DNA of 57,378 nucleotides from the NCBI GenBank assembly GCA_051453625.1, contig JBOZIK010000001.1, forward strand, positions 128,059,856 through 128,117,233, written 5' to 3'. The position numbers and the translations under genes are program-made. The DNA comes from Welwitschia mirabilis. Taxonomy: Eukaryota; Gnetophyta; Gnetopsida; Welwitschiales. The notes under the pieces are model-generated. The model made no database searches. It saw only the letters and a program-made list of their open reading frames with translations, and was not told the origin of the DNA. This document shows positions 1 to 10,675 of the stretch, piece after piece; position 1 is the first letter of the stretch; every line of letters starts with the position of its first letter.

Positions 1-905
1 GGTTGACTAGACTTTTAAAGAGTCGACTAAATGGAATGAAACTAAAATTTTTCATTTATCTTATATTTATTATGCATCCATTAGATTACTATTTTCTATC
101 CATTTATAGCTATTGGAAGTGCATTTTCAAATGTAATAAACTCTAAAAGCCTTCCAATATAAATATACAAGAGATAGATAACTATAAAATCCTTTTGGAA
201 CCTTTTTCAATCGCATTAATCTTTTGGATCTAAGGGACTAGCATTATAATCTTGTGATACTCACTGTTAAGTCTTGGTATTTATACTTTTAAACAAGGAA
301 TATCTATTGTCTATATTATCTCTACATTCAAGGTTAAATCTAGTGATTTATCTATTACACATATACAGGAGAAAAGCTCCATCAAATTTACTATATCAAG
401 AACAAGTGATATTCGTGCATATTAGCATTATTACATCACTATTCTACATTGTGAAAGATTAAAACCAAGCCTTGAAAAGTCTGTTCAAAGGTTGAGACTA
501 AGCCTTAAAAAGTCTATTCAAAGGTTGAAACTAAGCCTAGAAAAGTCCATTCAAATATTGAGACTAAGACTAAAAAATTCCATTTGTAAAGGTTATAGGT
601 AAACTTAGAATACCTAGTGGAGTAACGAAGATCTGGATCAAGCTTAGTGATAAGATGATCATCGAGAGTGGAGTAGGAGGTTTTTCTAACCACTATAAAT
701 CCTACGTGCATCTATTCGGTATTTTATGCTTTTAGTTACTTTATTTCTTTACTTCTATTAGCTTTTTGTTTCATGTGCATTTGAAATTAGTAAATTATTT
801 TGTGTAAGCTTTTAATATATCTTTGATTTAATTAGAATACTTTGTCATAATTTTTAAGGATATATTCATCCCCCACATCTTCTCTTTAGGGTTCTCGATC
901 TTATA
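1..905 (+). mobile_element. Ty1/copia (SIRE-like) LTR remnant, 3' part
   Basis: No usable reading frame is present. Seen: paired 'gagtcgact'-type and 'aaaagtctattcaaaggtt' motifs, then 'ggagtaggaggtttttc' leading into 'aaccactataaatcc', and near 860-900 a pyrimidine-rich end with 'attcatcccccacatc' and 'ggttctcgatc'. In plant copia elements of the SIRE/Maximus type these three blocks occur in this order in the R/U5 part of the LTR. The family match is from memory of such LTRs, so the lineage is an inference. The 5' end lies outside the window. No primer site follows; instead the sequence runs into a partial copy of the inverted-repeat arm described below, so the LTR is truncated or interrupted there. 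The short open frame at 274-462 within it resembles no protein I know. Confidence 0.5.
469..597 (+). repeat. 33-bp tandem repeat, about 3.9 copies
   Basis: Units start at 469, 502, 535 and 568, each about 33 bp, with the core 'cattcaaaggttgagactaa'. Copies one to three differ at a few bases and the fourth is degenerate. The array sits just upstream of the promoter-like part of the LTR remnant. Tandem blocks are common in copia U3/R regions and may be regulatory, which is inference. Confidence 0.8.
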
Positions 906-1175
906 AATCATAAAAACCTCTACCAAATGCTATAAGAAAAATATTTCACCTAATACTAAAAGATAAAGATCCCACCTAACACTACATAATAGAGAATCTT
1001 AACCACCCTACCTAAGACTAAGAAATGAAGCTTCAACCAAATACTATATGATAAAACTTTTACCTAACATAAGAACATAAAGATTCTTGTTATAGCTATA
1101 TGACAAACATTGTAATCACCCACCTAACACTATAAGCCAAAGGATTCCAATCATCTCTTCCCCATACTTTGACTT
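890..1175 (+). repeat. Partial direct copy of the inverted-repeat arm
   Basis: This stretch is a diverged direct copy of about 2488-2740. Both run 'cctct.gcaaatgctata', 'cacctaacacta', 'ccaccctacctaa', 'gaagcttc' and 'cattgtaatcaccca' in the same order. It stops matching just after 'ccccatactt', immediately before the TATA-like box of the arm copy, so the promoter-proximal part is absent here. It therefore marks a repeat family with at least three copies in the window: this one and the two arms. Confidence 0.75.
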
Positions 1176-2298
1176 AAGATAAGATGACACCAAAGAGATG
1201 AATAGTCACCCATAGGTAGGAGGTGGTAATTAATGACATTCAAAATATGATGAAGTTATCAATGTAAAAGTTGAATATTAACTATACAATTATGCCTATA
1301 GATACAATTCCAAAGGAAGAGGGAGAACAAGAAAAGGAGCAAGCTATAATGAACCTACAACTTATAAGTGAAGTTATTGAAGATGGTTTAACTTTAAATC
1401 CAAAAAAAGAGTTATTTCTAAAATCAATCATAAAAATGGGATAAATGGTCCGTATGAGCATTATTGCATTTACAAAAAGCTTATAAGTTTAAAAGATTCA
1501 TGTTTAGATTTTATGCATGGAATAGTTCTTTAAGATGGAGGAGGTAGAATATTTTAAGAAGGTCAAGAGTGATTCTAATTAATTGCATGGTGTAGTAGCA
1601 AAATAATAGAGGCATGTTTAAAAGGAACATAAACAAATATGTCTCTATACTTCTTAGAATCACATGAAGGAGAGATTCCAAGATAAGTTCATGCCACTTT
1701 TACATAAGCCGGAGATGATAAGAAAGATGTAGAACCTTTACAAAGAAGATAAGATAGTGACAAAGTACACAGAGTTTTATGCATTAACCATGTATGCTAA
1801 TCACTTTACTCTTACATAGAGGAGATAACAAGATACATTACTAGTTTAAGATTTGCTATTCGACATGAAATTTCCATTATTACCCTAAAGACTTTACAAT
1901 TAAGCAATCAATGAACTTTAAAAGCATAAGAGAAATTGTAAAAGAAGAAGCATAATACAAGCAAAGAAAAGTTTTAAGGAAATAACCCCCAAGAAAAGGA
2001 ATTATATTAAGTCAAAACATTTAAGTAAGAGTAGCTAAACAAAAGAAAAAAAGTTAATATAAGAGAATAATCTTCATATCAATAAAAATTAAAAGGACTT
2101 ATTTCCCCTACAGTTTTCTATAATAGCAAAAAACTTAAACGTAAGAGCTATGAGTGTTTTTTAAACAAGAAAATAATGCACATAATTATAGTGTATGAGA
2201 ATGAAACGAGCACTAGAAATGTATAAAATAAAGGGATGAATGATAACATGCAAAAAATAACATTCAAACCAAGTATATTATACTAATTAATCATAGTG
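1176..2298 (+). pseudogene. Decayed Ty3/gypsy gag (element G1)
   Basis: The clearest part is 1660-1950. Translated across stops it gives FQDKFMPLLHKPEMIRKM, a stop, then LYKEDKIVTKYTEFYALT and later DLLFDMKF, AINEL and KHKRNCK. This follows the order of the retrotransposon gag domain: a short F..F motif, an M..L.QG-like turn, a V.EY..EFY.L helix, then a run ending in a basic helix. Upstream, 1300-1640 encodes an acidic stretch and EEVEYFKKVK. Stops and frameshifts abolish function. The remaining gag and the start of protease should follow, but a 2.3-kb inverted repeat occupies that place; protease resumes near 4.7 kb on the same strand. G1 is therefore one element split by an insertion. Lineage is uncertain; the companion pol suggests a chromovirus-like gypsy. 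Confidence 0.7.
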
Positions 2299-4619
2299 AT
2301 GACATTTTTAGGAATAGTAGTAATTTGAAGCATGTGAAATAATCTAGAGTTAAATAATGACATGTGGTAGTGAAATTGAAAGACATGTGGTAGTGGCATG
2401 TAAAGGTGGCATTGAAGACATTCAATAATAACACTGGTTAGTGGAGGACTTTGGATCCAAAGACTGCTTGTTGGACTCATCATAACAACCTCTAGCAAAT
2501 GCTATAGGAAAAAGATGCCACCTAACACTACAAGATAAATATCGCACCTAATGCTATAGAAAAAAGAATCTCAATCACCCTACCTAATACTAAAGAATGA
2601 AGCTTCCATCAAACACTATATGATGAAACCTTTAAATAACATACAAAGATGAATATTATTGTTATAACTACATGGAAAACATTGTAATCACCCACATACC
2701 ACTATAATTCAAAAGATGTCAACTACTTCTACCCCATACTTGCCTATAAAAGGGCCTTATGCCCTCATTAATAAATATCTTTGGCTGATGAAAAATAGGT
2801 GAAACCCTTAGCGAATTAAGTCAACATTGCATTCTGAGCTTTCTCTTTGGGAACAAGCTAGCTTTGAGGCTAGCTTTGATAACTTTATATCTTCTTTGCT
2901 TTTATCCTCTGATGTAATGTAATTTTTTGTTCTCATGAATGATAGTCATTTATTTTTATTATTGGTGTGAGTAATACCATAGTTTTAATGTTTAAGTGAA
3001 GCTACACTATTAATTTATTTTATTTACTAAGTGATTTTCTTAAGGTTAATTTTGAGATTTATAGTCATTTTATGAATCTTATGCATAGTTAGTTCATACT
3101 TTTCATGTTTATGAAGGGCTGTGAAGGATCAGACGGACTACGTAATTTACCAATTCTCATTTGGTGAATAATATTATGTCATTAGAATTTGAGCTTTAAA
3201 ACAACTTAATAATCTTGTAATTATTTTAGGAAGTTATAGGAAATTATTGAAAGAAAAGTTTGCAAGTTGGACAATTAAAGCTATACCTTTTTCCAACTTC
3301 ACTAGTCAAGTTCAAAAATCATGACAACTTTACTTTTGATTTTGTTTTAATTTCATTGCAAGTTAATAAACTGTTAGATTACCTTTGTTTGATCATACCT
3401 CAATTTATGCATGTGGAAGAATGATATTGCATACTTGCCTAGTAAATGTGAATTTTAATAAAAACTAGACAAGCACCCAATGTCATTCTTACATAAGAAT
3501 AAATGAAGATAGAATTAAATAAAACTGATATAATAGTCTTTTAATATACAAGGAAATCAAAACAAAAACAAAAGTGAAGTTGTAGTGATTTTGGAACTTG
3601 ACCAGTGACATTGGAAAATGACCTATCTCTAAGGTCTAGCTTAAATTGTTTGCAAACTTTTACTTCAATAATGTCTTGTAACTTCTTAAAATAATCATAA
3701 GATTATTAAGTCATTTTAAATCTTAGGTTATGATAACATAATCTCATTTACCAAATGCATATTATTGAATTACTAATCCCTTTGATCCTTCATAGCTCTT
3801 CGTAAGCATGAAAGGAATGAACTACTATGCACAAGATCCATCAAATGATAGCAACTACAAATCTCAGAAGTAACCTCAAGAGATTCACTTGGTAAATAAA
3901 TAGAATTAATAATGTAGATTTACTCAAATACTAAAGGTATGATATTACTTGTAATAAAAATAAAAAATAAATGAATACCATTCATGAAAAACTAGAAATT
4001 ACATTACATCAAGAATGAAAGCAAGTAGGCATAAACTCATCAAAGCTAGCCTCAAAGCTAGCTTGGCCCCAAAGGAGGATCTCAAAATGCAATGTCGACT
4101 TGACTCTCTATTGGTTCCACCTATTTTCCATTATCAAAGATATTTATTAATGAGGGAATAAGGCCCTTTTATGGATTAGTGTTAGGTAAATGTGGGTGTG
4201 AGCCTTTCACTTATAATGGTAGATGGATGATTACAATGTTTGTCATAAAGCTTTATGTAGAGCCATTTCTTCTTATATGAGGTGAAAGATTAATCATACA
4301 GTATTTGGTGGAAACTTCATCTTGTAGCATTAGGTAGGGTGGTTAAGATTCCTTATCCTATAACATTAGATGGGATCTTTATCCTATAGCATTTTGTGAA
4401 ATCTTCATCCCATAGGATTTGGTGAACATTATCAAGATGAGTCTAACATATGGCCTTTGGAGCTAGATTTTTCCACCAAGTAGTTCTATTACCACATGTC
4501 TTCATGATACTTTTACATGCCACTTTCAAATGTCTTTTAATGCCACTATCACATGCCACTGTCTATCTTTAGTTTATTTCACATGCTCCATATTATTGTT
4601 AAATTCCTAAAAATGTCAT
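2299..4619. repeat. 2.3-kb foldback: ~1.15-kb inverted arms, 20-bp spacer
   Basis: Left arm 2299-3443 and right arm 3464-4619 are reverse complements with moderate divergence. Anchors include 'atgacatttttaggaat' at 2299 against its complement ending at 4619, 'gcatgtgaaata', 'ttggactcat'/'atgagtcta', the 'ctataaaagggcctta' box against its complement near 4157-4172, 'tcatttatttttattatt', and the centre 'acttgcctagt' (3433) against 'actagacaag' (3464). No protein was recognised in either arm; the open frame at 2283-2498 is not supported. The block interrupts the gypsy element G1 between gag and protease. It could be a foldback-type transposon, a MULE or other TIR element reduced to its ends, or two head-to-head LTRs. 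No clear target duplication was found. Confidence 0.85.
2744..2753 (+). promoter_or_regulatory. TATA-like box in left arm of foldback
   Basis: 'ctataaaagg' is followed by 'gccttatgccctcattaata'. The mirrored right-arm site (about 4165-4172, minus strand) has decayed to 'cataaaagg'. If both were active, transcription would converge on the centre of the palindrome. Activity is inference. Confidence 0.45.
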
Positions 4620-5160
4620 TGGAAAATGCATAAGATCAAATATGGTATAGAAAATAACTGAAGAAATATTTTTGTGATTAACTTGGTTAAATTAATATCA
4701 TTAATATGATAAATTGGTCCATCATACTTTGTCTGAATGTTAAGTTTTTCATGTTATTAATAGAGAATATTACAAATGAAAAGCAAGATAACTTATATAC
4801 TATAAAAGTTATCTTATATGATGTGGTCACTACTAAGGAACCACTATATAAGAAACAGACATTTCAAAGTAAGGAAAAGTATCAAGTAAGATATATAAAG
4901 TGATTACTAATGATAGTAGCATAGATAATTACTAGTTTCTAAAAAAATGGTTAAAAAGCTAAGTTCAAAAACTTCTTTTCTCATATCCTTATAGAATTTT
5001 TTGTCTACAAAAAGGTTGTCATATCACCATTTTTGAAAATTCTTAATGAATGTTAAGATTAATAACTTTTATGATCAAGTTAAGTATGATGTAGTTCCTA
5101 CAAATGGATGTCATTTACTATTAGCAAGACCTTGGTAGTATGATACTAAGTGCATATATA
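4620..5160 (+). pseudogene. Decayed protease region of gypsy G1
   Basis: The diagnostic part is 5069-5156: VKYDVVPTNGCHLLLARPW, a stop, then YDTKC. This fits the C-terminal end of the retropepsin-like domain of Ty3/gypsy polyproteins, where a D-V-V-P..CH-LLLGRPW.YD block precedes the linker to reverse transcriptase. The catalytic D-S/T-G site should lie some 80 residues earlier and was not found. The open frame at 4706-4903 (65 aa) lies in the expected linker area but gives no domain match. The region directly follows the right arm of the foldback, and gag of the same element lies on the far side. Confidence 0.65.
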
Positions 5161-5499
5161 ACAATAAGGATGATAGTTACATTACAATAGATAGAAATGA
5201 AAAAAAGATTTAAAATTATTTTAGATATAGAGAAGATTTCCAAGCACAAGATAAGGGTACACTATTTGAAAAGAAGGAGGCCTCAAAGAACATTAAAAAG
5301 TAAAGATATGAAATGACAATGGTGCTAAAGATGTCTTCAAAACAATAACCTTGAAATTACCTAATGGAGGTAAAAGATGTATTTAATTCTTTTCAAGATA
5401 TATTTTGAAAAAGATTACCCTCCAGTTTGCCTTCTATCATAATCATTAGTGATTAGATAGATTTTTTTTCTTTTTTTTTCCTATTGATGCATCTCTTCT

Positions 5500-6150
5500 A
5501 AATTAGACAAACTACCATATAAATCCACACAATGGAGAGAATACTAGTAGATCAAGCATAGAAGTTTCTAAATAAGGAATTGGTTAGAGAGGATTTACCT
5601 CCATGTTTTACTCTAGTGGTACTAATTTTAGATAAGAAAAATATTTGGGTTGGAGAGCCATTAACAAGTTCACCATTAAGTATTACTTTTTAATATTATG
5701 CATGAATGATATTTTGGACTACATGATATGTGATGTTATTTTTAGTAAGATAGAATTGAAGAGTGGATATCATGAAATATGCATTAGAGAGGAAGATAAG
5801 CAAAAAATAACTTTAAGAAATTGGATGGATTGTTTTGGTGATTGGTGATCTTCTTTGCTCTTATAAAACTCTTAAGTGCATTCATAAGACTCATAACTAA
5901 GATACTAAAACCCTTTCTTAAAAAGTTTATTAATTTGTATCTAGAAGGCATTTTAACTTTTAACCATAGTCTTGAAGAATGTAAAGAGAAATTACAACAA
6001 GTTCTTTAGAGATTGAAGGAGGAATAATTGATGTTAAATGTAAAGAAACATATCTTTTCATAGTAATAGTTAGTATTTCTTGCAATCATTATTTTTAAGA
6101 ATGGTATTAAGATGGATCTAAAAGGTTTAAAGTCTAAGATGGATCTAAAA
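5500..6150 (+). pseudogene. Decayed reverse transcriptase of gypsy G1
   Basis: 5645-5848 stays open for 67 codons and reads RAINKFTIKYYFLILCM, NDILDY, FSKIELKSGYHEI and IREEDKQKI. This is the family block SRAINKIT..P.P.IDD.LD......FSKIDL.SGYHQIR with the first catalytic Asp replaced by Glu. Downstream (5890-6000), in a frame with stops, come ILKPFLKKFINLYLEGIL and SLEECKEKLQQVL; the catalytic YxDD motif appears as YLEG, so both aspartates are gone. 6060-6120 gives LVFLAIIIFKNGIKMD, matching the thumb-side FLGF.VS..GI..D motif. Domain order and spacing are normal for Ty3/gypsy, so loss is by point mutation rather than large deletion. Confidence 0.85.
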
Positions 6151-6389
6151 GATTTAAAGTCATTTTGAACTAGGCTAAACCTACTTTAGCTAGATATGAT
6201 TGACATTTCTATAAATTAGAAAGTTTATACAAAATATTTTTTAAGGACTTTAACAAAATTAATACATCTATCATAGATAATATAAAGAATGATTATATCT
6301 TCAAGTAGAATAAATGGTTAATAAGGAATATCAATAGCTCAAGTAAAGCATTATTATAAGACCTCCTCTTGTACTTTCCACGTTAGTAA

Positions 6390-6760
6390 TAAATTTCAAG
6401 TGAAATGTGATGAAAGTGGAAAATTCGTTAGAGGGATGCTCACTCAAGAAGGCAAACCCATAACTTTATTTACTAAGAAAATTAATGATGTAAAGTAAAA
6501 GTACTCAAGTTATGAGAAGGAATTATATGCTATTTAGAAGCTTTAAAGAGATGGTGGAATTTTTATCACATAAAGAGTTTATTTTATAGATTGAGCATAA
6601 GGTATTATAGTATTTCAATGGAAAAGATAATTTGAGTGCCAAGTAGTCAAACAGGTAGAGAAACTACAAGAGTTCAATTCTATTATTAAGAATAAGAATG
6701 GAAAGTCTAATATAGTTGAAGATGCCTTAATCATGTTGCATGTATGGTAATGTTTTACAA
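6390..6760 (+). pseudogene. Decayed RNase H of gypsy G1
   Basis: 6395-6540 reads FQVKCDESGKFVRGMLTQEG, then KPITLFTKKINDVK, a stop, KYSSYEKELYAI and another stop. It corresponds to the gypsy RNase H block F.V.CDAS..GIGAVL.Q.G.PIAFFS.KL......YSTYDKE.YAIV. The first active-site Asp (in CDESG) and the Glu in YEKELYAI are still visible; the GA of GIGAVL is lost. The C-terminal part up to ~6740 is poorly readable, with a late SNIVEDAL-like fragment near the usual KVADALS position. It lies downstream of RT and upstream of integrase in the same orientation. Confidence 0.75.
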
Positions 6761-6959
6761 ATTTTATTTTAATTTATCAGATATTTTATATGTTTATTCT
6801 TGTAATCTAGACTTTAAAGATCTGTGAGAGAGAGAGTAAAGAACCTATTGAAGGGTTCCAATTATAATGAATTTAATGTACAAGATAGCTTGTTTTATAA
6901 GGATGACAAGTTATGTATTCCTAGAGGGTGTATGAGAAAGAACATTTTATAGGAGAATA

Positions 6960-7900
6960 ATTATGGAGATATGGCTAGACATTATGGGATTAATAAAACC
7001 TATAAAATTCTAAATAGGCCCTATTATTGGTCAAAAATATATATAACAATAAATAGAAAATGGTGCATAGTTATGCAACATACTAGTGTGTATATATTAC
7101 AGAAAAAAAGGTTTAATAAATGCAACATTATACATGTTATTACCAATTTTAGTGAAGTCATGGTAAATCTCGAGTATGGTTTTCATCTTGAAACTACCTC
7201 ATTTAAATAGAGGACATAATTCCATCATGTTTGTAATGGATAGATTTCGCAACATGGCATAACTGTTTTTAGTATTAAGACAAACAATGTTTTGCATATT
7301 ACTATGTTATTACTTAAGAAGGTGATGTGTCTTCATGCTTTATCAAAGACCACAGTATCATATTATAATGTTAAGCTTCTTTTATATTTCTAAATAAGTG
7401 TATGATATGTTATGAAAATAAAGTAGTAGTACTCCTCATTATATCATACACAAATACATGGAAAACCTAAGGTGGTAAGTCATCGCATTAAAAGCTTTTT
7501 GTAGTTCCTTTGTGAAGGGAAGCCAAATTAATGAAAGGATTACTTATCATATTTAGAGTTTTTTTATAATAACTATATAACCTATCTCATTAGAGAATCT
7601 CCATTTAAGGTAGCCTATGACTCTTACCAAAGGATTTTAGACATGTTACATGATATGAAGGAACCTTTATCAATGGTAAAAATTATGATAAGTGCATTAT
7701 AGATATAATGAGTTTATGCATTAGGCATCTAACTTAAGGTAAAGGATATAATAGACCAATAGAGGATATGTGTGAAATTTAGAAAAGATGAATTACTGAT
7801 ATCATACCTACAGAAGGATAGATTTCTAGTAAGAATGTACAACAAGCTTAAGTATTAAAAAATTAGATGACGTAGAATTATTTAGAAGATTTTATCAAAT
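6960..7900 (+). pseudogene. Decayed integrase of gypsy G1
   Basis: 6971-7080 reads MARHYGINKTYKILNRPYYW: the H..G..KT......YYWP zinc-finger start of Ty3/gypsy integrase, with the later Cys pair mostly lost. 7190-7260 reads NSIMFVMDRFRNMA, matching DSIFVVVDRFSKMAHF of the catalytic core, and 7340-7650 contains weaker matches including SPFKVAYD (family SPFEVVYG). A few bases per codon have changed throughout and no frame stays open for more than 79 codons. The C-terminal tail (7790-7920) is basic and unreadable. Together with RT and RNase H this gives the order PR-RT-RH-IN, which defines Ty3/gypsy rather than Ty1/copia. Confidence 0.75.
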
Positions 7901-8245
7901 TCTTACCAATTGAATTTTCTAGAAAATGTGCATAAATCACTTATATCTAATGTTACACATTTGATAAAGTATCATGCAGAGCTTAAATAAGATAATAAAT
8001 GAATTGAGGATCTTTAGAGGTTCATAAAAAAAAGAAAAAGTTGGAGGAACAAATTTATATAATTAGAAGTTATAATAAAAACAAATGATAGAAGGGTATA
8101 TAAGGAGTACCTTGCATAGTTTTGAGAAGATTACCTCAAGGCTAAAATTTGGATTCCAAAAAAAAAAAATATCTTTACATGAGATGTAAAGTCTTATAAA
8201 AGGCGATACATTTTTTTTTTTATTTTCTTAGATATCTCACTTTCA

Positions 8246-8260
8246 AGAAAGGAAGGATAA
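8246..8260 (+). other. Polypurine tract of G1
   Basis: 'agaaaggaaggataa' is purine-rich, directly precedes the proposed TG start of the 3' LTR and lies downstream of integrase: the place where plus-strand priming occurs in LTR retrotransposons. Confidence 0.5.
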
Positions 8261-8760
8261 TGTAAAGCATTCTTCCAGAGTTTAGAAAAATAATTGTTTG
8301 CATTAGTTAGGGGTTTATTTGATAAGGTTTTAGTGTGATTATATGGAAAGCAAAATACTCCATGTATAATTTTCATGTTAAAAATTAAAAAAGACTTAAG
8401 TTAGAATGTTTTAAAGGAATCTAGGTATAAGAAATATGCCATGTTTAGGGTATTGAGGTGTAAGGAATATTCTATGTTTATATGTTATTTTTTAGTAATA
8501 CATGTAAGAGGATAAGATTAGAGGATTAATTCATAATTAAAATTACTCTTAAAGCCTTATAAATAGAAGGTAGTAGTAGAATTAAGTGGGCATAAAAGTG
8601 TAGAAGAAAAGTATCAATGTTTGGAGTAGAGTTTATGTGGTACTCTTACATGAAACCTATTGGATGAAATTTTGTACTTTACACGTTATGTTATAAAGTT
8701 ATTCTTTTACTTTCTTCTTTTTTTTACTTTTCATTATTTTATTTTTATTTTTTAAAATTA
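8261..8760 (+). mobile_element. 3' LTR of gypsy G1 (approximate right end)
   Basis: It begins TGTAAAGCATTCTTCC after the polypurine tract. A TATA-like 'ttataaatag' lies at 8558-8567, followed by a leader-like stretch and a T/C-rich end near 8700-8750. I found no matching 5' LTR in the window, and the right boundary is not defined by a CA end I can defend. Beyond it, 8760-9100 is AT-rich with nothing recognised. Confidence 0.5.
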
Positions 8761-9099
8761 TATGATTAATATAAAGAGACTTAATCTTTGTGCTTTTGGT
8801 ACATAGCTTTACATTAGGATTATGGTAGCAATGTCTTGTTATGGAAGCATATATTTAGTAGACATGAAACTAGAAATTTACATCTTTATGTAGGAATCAT
8901 AACCTATAATTATATTTAACATTTTTTTAGATATTTTTATATCTTGAAATTATCTATTACCTTTTTCCATTAATTATATTTTTAACTACATTGATTTTAT
9001 TTTAAAATGTATTATTCATGAATCCTACCTTTATACTAATATTAAAAATTTTATTTAATGTTTCATTATAATCATCTTATACCATGTGCTACATAAGGC

Positions 9100-9400
9100 T
9101 TGTTGATAACACTATCAACTAATCTAAATCTAGAAAAATACCTTATTAACTCATCTATTATGAAAACTTTCTTTTCATGACTGATGAGATAGTAATCTCA
9201 TGATAATACTTATGGTTTAAGTTTAAAACAATTTTGTCTACTATTTTTTTTTTTAATAGTTGATCATCTAGAGACCTATTTATTCATCTAGATACCATAA
9301 TTATTTAGTATGCTTCAATATTAAATTAACATATTTCATTCCTTGTTTATCATTCTCCATTCTTAATATATTAATTTCATATGATACTAAATTTTAATCT
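9100..9400 (-). pseudogene. Fragment of copia gag (UBN2-like), minus strand
   Basis: On the minus strand about 9360-9130 reads SLDDQLLKKKIVDKIVLNLN, then HKYYHEITISSVMKRK, then IDELIRY. Ty1/copia gag (UBN2 family) carries D..VVEKIL.SLP.KY...VTAIEE.K.L....DEL at this place, so the match in order and spacing is reasonable. Neighbouring sequence on either side could not be read as protein. It is opposite in orientation to G1 and to the LTR end at 10661, so it is probably an independent fragment. Alternative: a chance match in AT-rich DNA. Confidence 0.45.
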
Positions 9401-10099
9401 TTTAGTTTCTTTGTATTTAATGAATAATTATTCAATATGCATTTGATGAATTATGCACCACCTAAATTTGATATATGTATATTAGCAAAGAGATTAAGTT
9501 GAAAAGACATGTGTTATGTAATTTGGTGCGTCATGTATGATTTTAAGTTTTTGTTAATGTTACATGAATTTAGTAATAATATATCTAGACCTTTAATACT
9601 TGAATAAAGATTCATTAAATATTTCTAATTTTCATGAGATTTTAATTCTATAATAAATCCTTCAAAATCCATACTATCATGGATAATGATCAATAAATTT
9701 AGTTAGTTAATTTTAACACTTTGACATTTGACACTATTATCAAAACTTATATTTTGAAGTTGGTTTAAAATACTAGGGATATTATCAATAGATGAAAGCA
9801 TATATTTTCATTACCCATGTTATTGATCTAATTTATGATACTAATACTATCCCTTGATAAATGATAATCAAAGAAATATTCTAAAAATAAAGGATAGAAA
9901 TTTTAAAATAGAAAGTATAACCATTAATTATAATATAAATAGAATTTAATTATTATTCCTCCATAAGGATTATAAGATAATTTCAAAGCTTATAATCCTT
10001 CATTTAGCCAAATTAAATAATCAAAGATAGAGCAAAATGCTTTTAAAATGGAAAATGAAAAAGGAATAAAATTTTTCCTCTTAAGTATTAGTAATAATT
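9401..10099. other. AT-rich stretch, no gene recognised
   Basis: Long A/T runs and no open frame worth reporting. It may contain the upstream part of the LTR that ends at 10661 and more of the minus-strand copia gag, but neither can be delimited. Confidence 0.4.
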
Positions 10100-10661
10100 T
10101 TTCATAAGTTAAATAACCTATTGAAAGTTGTTATGTTAAAGTAAAATAGAGTATATAAACATTGTCATAATATTTTTTTTTCCTTAAAGAAAAGAATATC
10201 CATGTCCATTATTAATAATGTAAATTATTAAATTTCTTAAATAATGTTATTTATTAGTTCAAGGAGTATAACCCTTGTAGAAGTACTTGTACTTAATATG
10301 AAGAGTTACCTTTATTATGAAATGACATGATAATTATTAACCATTATTAAAAACATGGTAAATAAGGAGTGTAGTTCATTCATATGATATGCATAAGTAT
10401 ACTAGTCCTTGAGAAACTGGTGTAATCCCTCAATGTTCCCACAAACCAAACCTTAAAGGTAGTATAACTTGGCCGGTCCACTCTTCAATGCCTACTATTT
10501 CATTTGGGAAAGTTTTGTTTTATGTAAGAATTAATAAATAATATTTTTATTTTTAATTTATGAAATTATCAATTGCAAATTTCCTTTGAATTTATTATGA
10601 ATTCATTATTTTTTATTTTAATTAATGCAATATTCCTATAAAATAATTTTTAATTATCACA
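10100..10661 (+). mobile_element. LTR 3' portion ending at an initiator-Met primer site
   Basis: The right end is defined by the terminal CA of 'aattatcaca' directly before the primer-binding-like sequence. A TATA-like 'tatataaac' occurs near 10151. The left boundary is a guess. The pairing of a CA end with this primer site suggests a copia or chromovirus 5' LTR. Confidence 0.45.
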
Positions 10662-10663
10662 AT

Positions 10664-10675
10664 TGATATCAGAGC
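10664..10675 (+). other. Primer binding site (initiator Met tRNA type)
   Basis: 'TGATATCAGAGC' differs by one base from the plant LTR-retrotransposon consensus TGGTATCAGAGC, which is complementary to the 3' end of initiator Met tRNA. It lies two bases after the proposed LTR end. Confidence 0.7.

Noticed and set aside
2283-2498. 71-codon minus-strand open frame at the palindrome edge
   Set aside because: The equivalent frame is not preserved in the other arm, so there is no sign of coding.
2299-4619. Assembly-made palindrome (inverted chimera)
   Set aside because: The two arms differ at many positions and by small indels, which a read-chimera artefact would not show.
10664-10675. Possible tRNA gene because of initiator-Met complementarity
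   Set aside because: Only the 12-base primer-site complement is present; no cloverleaf arms or A/B boxes were seen.
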